DNA of 64,000 nt from NCBI RefSeq assembly GCF_000003815.2, contig NC_049989.1, forward strand, positions 13,189,078-13,253,077, given 5' to 3'. The notes under the pieces are model-generated. The model saw only the letters and a list, made by a program, of their open reading frames with translations, had not been told where the DNA came from and made no database searches. Position numbers and translations under genes: made by a program. Shown here piece by piece: positions 11,798 through 24,000 of the stretch. The stretch comes from Branchiostoma floridae (taxonomy: Eukaryota > Chordata > Leptocardii > Amphioxiformes > Branchiostomatidae). The stretch's first letter is position 1, and every line of letters begins with the position of its first letter.

Positions 11798-12064
11798 CTA
11801 ACCGAACAGTTTTACAAAGCAGGGATGACAATATGGTTTATCGTTCTGTTCTTTAAATGTTCCTTTGTTCAACTGTTTCAAGCAGAAGGCGCAGACAAAG
11901 TGTTCGGGGTGGAACTTTTTGGACATGGCGGTGATACAGCGTCCGGTGATCGGCTTCTGGCATCCCGAGCAGAGCGAGCCCCGCTTGGCGTGGTAGTGGA
12001 TTTCGCAGTATGGCTGTCCGTCATGGTCGAAGAAACTGCCTCCATGGAAGGGTTGCAGGCATTC
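11798..12064 (-). CDS. PXN: paxillin coding exon 9 (end of LIM3, LIM4, stop)
   Basis: Acceptor tctggatcag then GAATGC, phase 0, 88 codons and stop TAG (11798-11800). It completes LIM3 ([20 protein letters not shown]) and encodes all of LIM4 ([32 protein letters not shown]). The last residues are KLFG. LIM domains 2 and 3 direct paxillin to focal adhesions in vertebrates. Confidence 0.95.
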   Translation of the reverse strand, partial: ECLQPFHGGSFFDHDGQPYCEIHYHAKRGSLCSGCQKPITGRCITAMSKKFHPEHFVCAFCLKQLNKGTFKEQNDKPYCHPCFVKLFG

Positions 12065-15000
12065 CTGATCCAGAGAAAAAATTGAAATGTTTTAGTCTGG
12101 GAATTTCGTACAGAAAAGTGGCTAGTACACAACTTTTCTAAACACTGGGTTTGGCCTGAGCCAAAGTACAGGAAAAACGAAGCCAACACTTTACAAGTGG
12201 TAGTTTTGAAGAAGCAGATTCTCAAACACTTCATATCATAACTCATTCATGAAGACATGTGTATTCTAAATGGCTTGTAACAAAAAAAATTCACACATTT
12301 AACTTTTTTGATATTGTTATATAACATGGAGATTTTCTTGAGATTATCATCAGTTTTACAATTTTAAAAACTTTCATCAAAATAACTTGATAAGCCTCGC
12401 AAGCAAAACAAAAGATGACAAGGAAATAGAGAGTAAGAAATTGATAGTTTCTCTAAATGTTCTCCATGGCGGAGAATATTTAGAGATGATCTGAAAAGAG
12501 CTGGGATCCCATGGGAGTGGGCTGGAATCCTAGTGTCAATGGAAACTTGCCAAATGTGCCTTACGGCACAGGAGGACCTAAGAGGAAGGTAAGGCAGTAA
12601 AAAAAGGTGTAAGAATGCTCACCCTGCACACAAAGCAGCCTGGATGCCAGTGGCCGTTCAGAGCCGAGATGTAGTTATCCACGATGGCCTTGTTACAGCC
12701 CCCGCACTTGGGCGCGAACATGTCGAAGTAGTCCTCGTAACAGTACGCCTTCCCGTCCTTCTCGTGGAAGCCCTCCTGTCCGAAGGGGCGGCCGCACTGG
12801 TTACAGAAGAAATGTTCGGGATGCCAGGTGTTCTCCAGCGCTGTCACGCATTTCTATGGAGGAAAAGAGAAAAGGGAGGCATGATTCTCAAACTTGTTTA
12901 TGATTCTCGCATTAATCTTGATTCTGAAAGTTCAATTTTCACTCATCATGTTGGAGGAATGTCTCTGTAGCTCAACTGGTAGCAGCCTCACAGTTAACCT
13001 TTTGCCTCCAATGAGTGACTAAGGAAACCCTGGGTCAAACCCTGGATTGGGACATCTCGGTTGGGGCTGAACACATCTTTTGGAAAGGGACACAAAATGG
13101 GGGTCCCGTGTTCTAGGAGATGCCTCGACTATGTTAAAAATAAGAGCTAACAAACAACCCCTACCTGTACAGTATAGTAGTCATGCTATCAAAACAGCAA
13201 GAAAACTTTCTGCCCAATGTCAAAATAAGGGTGTGCCATTAAGACACAACTTCTTCTAACGGAACAGTCCAGGACACTTACATCTAGGATGGGCCCATTA
13301 CAGTAGCCACATCTGGGGGAGAACAGGTTGTGGTAACACTCCTCGCAGAAGGGAGTCCCATCTCTCTCGAAGAAGTTCTTGGTGCCCAACTCCCCGTTAC
13401 AGTTCTTGCAGGTGAAGTGTTCTGGATGCCATGTCCTTCCCAGGGCAGTTACAATCTGTGGGAACAAAATAGGTGCTGAGATTAGTACACAAACTGTGCA
13501 TATGATACAAGGTATTCCTTATAGGATACATGTATCTCTCTGGACTGTGCCAAATTGAGCCAGGCATTTGCAAAGTGGTGCAAACAGGTACCAATTCCGT
13601 ACAGTTTGTTGCCCGACATTGGAAATTTTGGGAAACTTGAAAAAAATTTGCAATAAGCAAAATGGCACATTTACATGTTTTGTCAAATATTACCTTATGT
13701 TTTATCAAGTATAATTAAATGAACATCCTTTTTGATGCACTTAGAAGTTAAAAAAAGGTAACGGCAAGCTGCTGGGTATGGGGTTGTGGGTGTGGAAACT
13801 TACCAATCCTCTCTTACATAAAAAGCTATCTGTCACCAAAAAATCAAGACCACAGTATGTTCAGGCCAGAAGATTTAAAAAAAGAAGAACAATCAGATGC
13901 AGTACCAAGGTTATCCACCAGGGGGCCCAAACTTGCCCTTACCATTCGTGTCCACAACACCAACCCACATACCAAATATAATAAAAATCTATCCTGAGAA
14001 ATACACATAAACGTACATACAGAAACCAAAACTATACCTCCATTTTTAATGGAGGACACAAAGACATGTAAAAGAGCCCACCTGGCCAACAATAGGCTTG
14101 CTGCAGGCTGCACACTGGCCCTTCTGTACCGTCTGCACCCCCTGTCTGGACATGTCAGACTGCAGGTTGGACAGCATGGTGTCCAGCTGGCTGCCCCGGG
14201 GGAGGGGCTCCCCCGCGGGGCTGGGGGAGGTGGGGCTCCTGGCCTTGTTGGGCGTGGCGTAGGCATCCTCCACCACAGCGGGCGGGGCAGGCATGGGCTG
14301 AGGCTGGGTGAAAAAAACAAGATGAGATTCTTCCGGACCATGTTCTCCTGAATGCTAAAATTGCCTTTTGTTTCTTGTACCTGCCTCGGTTACTGATACA
14401 CTTGCCTACCTTTAAGTGCACAAAACAAGCACAACACTGTGTTATACGTACCTGAGCCTTTAACTACTAATAGTACTGTACTATACTAGTAGTATATAAT
14501 TTTTTTATTAAAGTATGCAATTAAAATGCAAAGTCTGAGACAAATCTGTGGCACTGAAACAAAAAATAAAGTATTCCCTTCTCCATAGATCTTGAATACA
14601 TTTTGAACTTGTCTGGACAACAGCTCTGTAGAAACGTTATATACCAAAACAATGTGTAGTTAAACATTCTTCTGAGAACTGTTTCATCACCTTGCTCTAT
14701 TTGAGGTCCTTTTCCCATTCTTCCCTGCAAAAAACTCAAATAAAGGAATACTACGCACCCCCATTTGTAGCACCTTTTGAATTTTAAATAGTTTACAAAG
14801 TGTGTACTTCTACATCATTGAAGAAGTACATGAACTGAACTGAACTGAACTGTACTTCTACATCATCTCTCCATGTACATGGTGCTAACTACCGAACTCG
14901 TCAAGCTTATTGTACTTGATCTGTCTGAACATTCTTATGTACTTTTATTGTATGACTTAAAACAGAAGCTACATGTAGTTTATACCTGTACATGGGTGAC

Positions 15001-18000
15001 TTGAGTACTCTGCATCCTGAAGTCCGACAGAGAGGCCATGAGGTCGTCCAGCTCCTTGGTGGCGGAGGACGCGGTGCGGGGCCGCGGGGACGACTGGCCG
15101 CCCGAGGAGACCGGGGAGGGCATGGCGTGCTGCGGGGCAGTCTGGGAAATCACGGCCTGGTGTGGCTGGGGTGCGTGGTGGTCGTTGTATGGCGACGCTC
15201 TCTGGCCAGGAGAACTGAAACAGTTTGACAAAGACAGCCATTATTTTATTAGCTAATGCTAGCTACTATTCCCACATGTACCTCTTGTCAAAGGATAAAG
15301 AGGATAATCTCACTGGACTGTGCCAAATTGCGCTAGATTATTGCGGCAACTTTACAAATCTGTGAAAATTGTACTTTGTGGTCAAACTGACATGTGACAC
15401 ATATGCATATAAAGCCCAAATGAACTCAAGAAAAAGGCTGTGCCCAGAATGTCACATTCTCAGTTATTAGACAAGATGACCTTGTCAAGGATTGTACTGT
15501 TGTTACAGAATCAATAAAAACCTCATCAAAACAAATTCCCTGAGGAATACTCAAATGATACTACTACGCATGCGGGGAAAAATTCCACACGTGTACGAAA
15601 TTTTGGGAATTCTTGTCAAACGGACACACACTATTATATTAGGCTCACCCCTGGGGCGTCACCAAAAAGATTTGCAGACTCTGAGATAAAAGGATCAAAT
15701 GTTTGCTGCTTTGACCCATCTTGTGCCATTTGCGAAGTGTATTGTTTTATCAATATCAAAAAAATATAAAAAATTGGCACCTGGTTTGTTCCACTTTACA
15801 AATGCCTTTTGCAATTTGACACAATATGACACATTTTCGTTCTTTTACTGTACACTTACTTTGCTCCAGTGGGAACTGCATTCTGTAGCTCGTCCAGCAG
15901 ACTGTCTACGTCAGGCCTGATGTCGGAGATGCCCTTCTTAGGCTTGGCCTTGACGGGGGGAGGGATCTTCTTGTTGTTGGCTGGGGAGTCGTGGGGAGGG
16001 GAGGTGGACACATGTAAGCTCCCTGCTGAAGGGGAGAGGAACAAACAACATCAGTACAGCCTTAGCATGAAAGTTCATCTGTGTTGGTAGAATACATTAT
16101 ATCTAGGAAATTGCTAAACTTTACTTCCAACACTGTAATAACTATAAGGACTTACCCTCTAAATTTTTTATCAATCTCCGTCGACCTTGTTCACAGAATG
16201 ACCCTTTCTAACTCCAGCAGTGACGTCAGGAAGACACCACTTTTGCAGGAGGGGGTCATAAGTATCAGAAAGTCTATGTCGGCCCCAGGATTTCTTCACA
16301 CGAGGAGTGAAGTAGGCATTGCACATTACAGCTCACCGACCCACACTCAACAGAGACGGGGGGCGACATAGACTTTCTGATACATTTGTACTTATGACAC
16401 CCTCCTGCAAAAGTGGTGTCTTCCTGACATCACTGCTGGAGATAGAAAGGGTCATTCTGTGAACAAAATCGACGAAGATTGACCGACAATTTAGAGGAGT
16501 AAGTCCCTATCGTAATTACAGTGTTGGAGGTAATGTTTAGCAATTTCTTCTATAATCAGTACAGTCTGTTCAAAACCTATTGTGTAGATTATACACATTG
16601 GCATAATGTATTGATCGACACATCAGAAATACATGTATGGAAGACAGGTAGTGTATGTGCCAAATCATTACATACACAGATACATTTAGAGTAAACTTTA
16701 TACTTGCTTTGCTGTTTGTGAAAAAAAAAAAACCATGCAGGTCTAGATGTACAATAACATAATAATATTCATGGCTTTAATTTCTAGATGACATTAAGTG
16801 CAAAGTTATCACATTCATAAACAAAGCAAAGTCTATACAAGGGTCACTGACAGTAAGATATATCGATATATTATAGAATGACAAGTCTAGCGTTGTACAC
16901 ATCTTTCCTTATAGAAGACGTCAAAAGCTCCCCAAAACATCAATGTAATGTGTTCTTATACTAATACCTAGAAATGACACTCATCAGTGACTTTCAGAAG
17001 AGAAAGCACATGACATAAAGACTCTTGTGGCTGTTTCACAGATAAAAAGAGGAGAGATGAATATACATGTACAAAGTGACAGCTAACAAACAAAATGTGT
17101 CTCAAATCTGCAATTCTCTGGTCCAACAGATCATTATATTTTAGAATAGACGTGTACCATGATGAATAAGGGTTGTACACGTTACTTGTAAGTCAAGCCA
17201 AGCAGATGTCTGGCATAGGAACTGCAGTGAATATGAGCCATTGCAGAACAGTAAATTGAACCTGGTAGAAGTATGGCAATAATGAGAATCAAGGTTCGAA
17301 GTATACATGTTTCAAGATCAAAGGTGAGTACTTTTAAAAAGTACTTTTCTTGACCATGCTTTCTACATGTCCAAACACTTGGGTTGATTTGCATAACAGG
17401 GCCCATACCTTTGACATTGCTCCTGTATAATGTGATTGCGTGTTTCACTGTAATAACTGTGTGGTGACTATGAGTAACTGGACAATTTTGGAGTTTCAAA
17501 TAACTTGCTCTTTTGTTCCAAAGGTAAGGTTTTGAAAGGGACAGGGTAAAAAAGGAAAGAAAAGAAAGAGATAGAAACTACCGCTGAAAAACTAGAAGCC
17601 TTATGAAAGAATAACGGCGCGCAAAAGAGCCGTACCTTCTTTCGCTGCCGGCCTTTCCCTCCCTTTAAAGGCTGGGTCCAAGAAGGTGGCAGTGCATAAG
17701 GAGGAGGCAATGATTATCTTACGATAGATGTCTTCCAGAGGGAAGGAAGGGCGAGACACAGAACAAGAGAAGACCGTAAAGCAGAGAAGCAGACTGCTGT
17801 AGTTACAAGCTGCATGGCAGAAATGGGAAATGCGGACTAACGTCTAGGCAATTTGAACCATCGTGTTTCGAGTTTTCCTACATTTCTGCACTAAATATAG
17901 CCTTCACACCGAATACTGAGGAAACATCTAAGTCCTCACTTAACTCAAGTTGAGAAGATACGTGACTTTGTATACAAGTCGTTTTCTTTTTTGAACAAGA

Positions 18001-21000
18001 ACGAGTTCACATGTAAGGACTTGTGGGAAGTCAGTACTAACAGTTCGCCTCCAAGCCTAAGCTTCCTCACAATGTGTATGTGCACTAGCTGAGAAAAGAT
18101 CAGTGCTCTAATCCGTGAGAAAGCCTCACAAAAGATGCATCTACCGTATATTCTCGAATAAAGTACGCACCCCAATTAAAGTACGCACCCCTGATTTTGG
18201 ACAAGTCTTAGACAGATCTTTGGAACTGAAAGGTAAAATGGAAAAACTCAAATAAAGTACGCATCCCTTCTCCACCAATTTTGAACAGACCTTTAACTGG
18301 ATAAATTCAAATTTATGATGTTTTCCCCAGGTTATTTTGCATGAAATAACCTGCATTTACACTGTCATTGTCTCTATGAACTTGTGAATTGCCTACTGCA
18401 AATTATAAAAATCACTGAGAACTGGTAGAAGAAATCAGGAAAAACCAGTTGTACAAGTCAAAGTCACTAACTCAAAAGGATTGTATGCAAATGCCAATCT
18501 TATGTAAATCATGTTTAGACAATTTCTTTGTTTCATGTGTAGACAACTACAAGACAACAACAATGTGCATGTTTTGAAACATTACTAGAAGTGTAGCTCC
18601 ACCTTGCTTTATTTTAGGCTTTTTTTACCATTTCTCTGTGCAGTGACCTCAAATAAAGTACGCACCCCAACTTTGGCAACAACTTGTAGCACCTTTTTAA
18701 TTTTGAAAAGTTAAAAAAGTGCGTACTTTATTCGAGAATATACGGTACATGTAAGAGATTAGGAGGTAGGCACTGTAGCTGTGTATTTCTTGTTTGCAAC
18801 TTGCTGCCCATTTTTCTCTAACGTTTTTCAATTTTCAATCATCGTACAACTTCCACTCTGCATTTCTTCCATAGAATAAAAGAAAACAAACACCATACTC
18901 ATAGAATTTTTGTAAGAAAGATGTTTGAAATGCCTTACCTGAACTGTTGAGGTCCCCTGACCCCTGGGCTGCATTCAGGTCGGCTAGGAGAGAGTCCAGT
19001 TCGGAGAGGTTGTTGTTGAGGGAGGAGCTCATCTTCTTGGGCTGGTAGGGCTTTGGTGCATAACTGGAGGCTGCGAACTGCTGGGGGGCGTGTTGGTACT
19101 GGAGCTGGGGCTGGACGTTATAACTCTGATACACTGGGTCCTGGGAGAGAGGTACATGTAAAGGTCATCATTGTTCTAGATACGCTTTTTTTTTACAGCT
19201 AACTGTTTAGGGTTTGAAATAGCTGGGGCTGGACGTTATCCTTATAACTCTGGTACACAGGGCCCTGGGAGAGAGGTACATGTAACAGTTTTAACAGTCA
19301 AATCATCATCATTCCAGCTGAGCTTTTTTTTAATGACTCCGAGTTTTCTGGTTTGAATAACTGGGGCTGGACGTTATAACTCTGGCACACTTTATAACTC
19401 TGGCCCTGGGAAAGTGTCAGACAATGGTTTTATCTACTGGTTAACGGGCTGTGCTTTTTTACATTTTAATGTTTCTGGTTTGAAATAGGGCTATATGTTA
19501 TAAAAAATAACTCTGGTACACTGGGTCCTGGGAAAGTGTCAGACAATGGTTTTAACTACTGGTTAACAGGCTCTGCTTTTTTTACATTTTAATGTTTCTG
19601 GTTTGAAATAGGGCTACTGATGATATGTTATAACTCTGGTACACTGGGCCCTAGGAAAGTATCAGACAATGGTTTTAACTACTGGTTAATGGGCTGTACT
19701 TTTATCAATTAAATGTTTCTGGTTTAAATAGCCAGGGCTGTAAGTCATAACTGTGGTACACAGGGCCCTAGGCCAGAGGTAACAGTTTTACCAGGAAAAT
19801 CATCATCATGCCATCTGAGCTTTTTTTAATGTGTTAATGTTTCTGGTTTGAATAACTGGGGCTGGACATTATAACTTTGTTACACTGGGCCCTGGGAGAG
19901 AGGTACGTGTAAAAGTTATCATTGTTCTAGCTGTGCTTTTTTTTTTACAGTTAACTGTCTATGGTTTGAAATACCCGGGGCTGTAAGTTGTAACTCTGGC
20001 ACACAGGGCCCTGGGAGAGACATAAACGTCATCATTGATCTAGATGGGAAAAGTCAAGCTTTTCTTGACACACTGATTTTTTATGCCTTTGGGGGATTTT
20101 CAGAGTATGAATGCTGATCACACACACAGTTTCTGTACCTTGAGCAAGCTCAATTTGCTCATGTCTTCCAAGATTTCACATATTTCATTTCATATGATTT
20201 ACTATTTCTCTCTTCTTGACACACTCATTTTAGCTGCCTTTTGGGGATTTCATGAGAATTAATGCTAAGGGAAAATTACTGAAGGCTGTCTTTTTTTTTT
20301 TACAATTTCCATACCTTGAGCAAGCTCAATTTACTAAACGTCTTCCAAGATTTCATAACTTTCATTTCATAAGATTTATCAGCCCAGCAATAAAAATGAA
20401 AGCGTAAGCCTCTACCATAAAATGGTATTCTGGGCAATCATTTTTGTCCTCCTTTCTTTTTCATATCGAAGCAAATTTGTCCATGGGTCGTTGCCTTGCA
20501 TGCGGCCCTGAGAAACGGCCCTCCAGATTGCCTAGGTGCAGTGGGCTGTTTGATAAGTTGTTGGTGGGTCTATATTGACCTGGTGTGGAAAAGGTGTGAT
20601 GCTGGTACTTAAAGGTTCATTTACACCCTGATAACATTGCTTCTGGGCAATCATACCGCACCGGTCCAACTTCAATCACCCAATCCTCAATCAATACACT
20701 TTGTGTGAGCTTCCTTTTCAAATATCGTGGAGGCAGTCAGGCACTTTAGATGGTAGAGATGCAATGGAGCGATACACTGAAGCTGGTTGCTATCTGAATC
20801 CCGTATATATATCTTATAATATTGTTTAACATGGATCTCTGCGAAGATTCTCCTCAAGGATTTTGCAGGGACTGATATTCACAAATTAGAGGGGGAAAAA
20901 TAATTACATAAAACAATTCAGACTATTAAAATCTAGTCTTACTCTTACATATATTCAATATCCAATGTTCTAAAAGTAACATAGTTAACTGTTGTTACAC

Positions 21001-24000
21001 GTTATTCAATGATGTTAACTAAGAAAGTATAATTTAATGATGAATAGACAAATTGATTAAAGAGAAAGAAAGGAATAAGGATAAAAAAACAGAAGTTGTA
21101 TCTAAACCAATCCCACTCCAAAATACTGTATCAGGAATTTTATTACTGTAAATGCAGAAATGTTCGCGGTGGATTAATGTTCGTGGTTTTCGCGGCGACC
21201 ACTTAACCGCGAACTTAAATCCACCGCGAATATTTTTCTATTATGGTATTAGACTGCAGTCTATGGTGTTACCGCGAAATTAAAACCACCACGAAAAGTC
21301 CTTTTTCCCGCTACCGCGAAATTAAATCCTCCTGAACTTAAATGCATTTACAGTATTAGGAAATACTGTAAATGAGGAAATGTTTGCAGTGGTTTTACGT
21401 TCGCAACTTTGCGGTGAACTTACCAGGAAAATATTGCCGTCTTCCGCTTGCCTACTTACCGTGAACATCAGGCATTGTGAACACTTAGAAACTTCCCCCT
21501 AACATAGAATTAAATCACCGCAAACATTTCCACATTTACAGTATCAGGAGACCTTATGGGATTGGTAAAGATACAGCCCCTGTTTGAAAGAAAGAAAGAA
21601 AGAAGAAGCTGATCTCACTGGTGAGGAGGCAGGCCCTGGGTTGTGTGGGGAGGAGGCATGCGAGTGGCTAACATGTGCAAACTGGCCTTCATGCAGGGAG
21701 TCTGCTAACTGTGGGAGGGAGGAAACCCAGGTGAAAACAAAGTCATATGCTGCACACACCATCTATAGGTGAGAGATCTACAAGTGTAGCGCACCTGAAG
21801 CCACTGTCACACACGAACCACGTTTCTTTCTTTTCAGGAACTTTTTCATCATGTGATTTTTAAGGTTATGGTAGAATTGACCATAAGCCAGCCTCCTTTG
21901 TGGCCTGCCAACAGTGCTGGCGATTAAGGTGGACTCTCACTGCACTTGGGGCACCGGCGGGGCACTGCAGGGTTCGTTCACTGCGGCACTGTTTTGCCAT
22001 TTTCGCCAATTTCTTTATAATTTAGATATGGCAAAATACATTAAAGTATGACTTAGCAGATAATTACACAAAATGTAAGAAAATTTGTTCTTTATCTCTG
22101 ACATTTGTTGCTTCATCTACAAACCCCACAGTGCCACAGGGATGCCTCAAGTGCAGTGAGATACCACCTTTACTGTTGGGGGAGTGGCGAGCGCTTCTAA
22201 CAGGCACTGACACGACCTTCATAACATAAAAACCTGGTCCACACATTGAAAATTGGGAGTCTGCACTGTCCAAACAATAACAGCCAGAGTTTGTGGAAGG
22301 CTGCGAAGGAGGTTATAAATGAGGCTCTACCACGGTCTTTTCCATTACAAGACAGCTAAATTTTGTCCTGAAGTTTTTTCTAACCTGTTTTTTCTAATGA
22401 ATATAACGCAAGTGACAAGGCTTACAAGTACATGAAAGAAGTCAGGATCACAAACCAAGTCTACAAGTACAAGACTAGCATATCTTGAGAAAACAGAAAT
22501 CATCATTAGCAGTTCAACAACAAGAAAAGCCATATGTCACATGAAAATATAGGATACTACTACTTGTGCAAAGAGATACAACACTAGTGATGCAGTAAAT
22601 ATATTTCTATACATCTACTTTGTATAATACAAATGGTATACCAAGTTAGTAAGGGAAACAAGGGGTAGAAGTCACCGTCACCGTAGAACACATCCACAAG
22701 GCAAGCAGAAAGTTATAATAAAAACTTAATAAAAACAAGAGTTCGTAGACCTCAGGCCTGCATGAAATGTATTGGGTTTCTGTAGACCTATTGTGTATTT
22801 TTGCCTTTTTGTCTGTGGTACGTGGTTGGAAAAATGAGCTTTTTACCGTGTTGGTTGTGCACCATGCAAAAGTCTGACTCTGAAATTCCATTTTCTGAAT
22901 TTGTAAGTTTGGACATGGATGAACATTACTTATTTTGGATTTCTTAAGTATGTAACCAACCACAGTACTTTGAAGTTATTGAGACGCTACCTTTTTTTGT
23001 CTCAGATGGCCCATGCACATGTAGTTACTCTGTCACATGATATACTAATATCTTCCTATTTCAATGTACTGACCTAATGCAGCTGCTAAGTCTCCTTGGT
23101 TTGTGTTCTTCCAATGATATTCATTAAAGATTTATTTCTGGGGTGTTATTCACTTGACATCGGAATGTTACTCGCATAATTTGACCAATGATACTTTTAT
23201 CTGTAGTTCCATAGACATTAGACAACATGAATAGTGGTAGCCCCCATGCAGCAGCAACAGTTAGTCCCCAGGGTGGTATGATATTTTCATTCAATCCATC
23301 CAACCCAAACCTAAATCTCCTGTAGTATCTAAGCCAAATTTAACAGCATAATTTACTATGAAAAATGTCCTTGTCAATCCCATTTATAGATGGCAAGCTG
23401 CTGGCAATGGAAGCTTTGAAAAGTTCAGAAGCTGTTGTAGTCAAAGCAAACACCCAGCAAACATCCCCGCAAACCAATGAGCAGTTGCTTAGAAGGGGAA
23501 TTTCATCATATATTTGCCGCGACAAAATGCAACAAACGATACTGAATTTAAAACAGAACAAAGCTAAGCCTCCACCACTTAACCCTGCCTGTACCATAGA
23601 TTAAGCAGGCCCAAAAACCAAGCGAATATGACTAGCCCAAAACAACAAATTACCTGTATACAGTATGGAAATGGCATTACCAAAGAAACAAAAAGAAACA
23701 CAGGACAAATCATACACATACCTTTCTCTTATGCCCACACTCTATACAGTTCTCCTCCACATTAGAAAATTGCATCTTCTTCTGTTTAAGTTCAAGTTCA
23801 ACCATGATTGCCAACAGGGTAAAGGAACTTGTACCGGAACTTAAAACTCAGTACTATACAGCTCTAGAAACACCACAAAGAGTAATAAGCAAACTCCAAT
23901 TATACCTGACCAACAGATATATAATCTGGCACACTCCCGTCATCTGGCAAACTGTCAGTGCCACTAAGTAACCTGATACATTGAAGGTAGCCCAGGCCAG

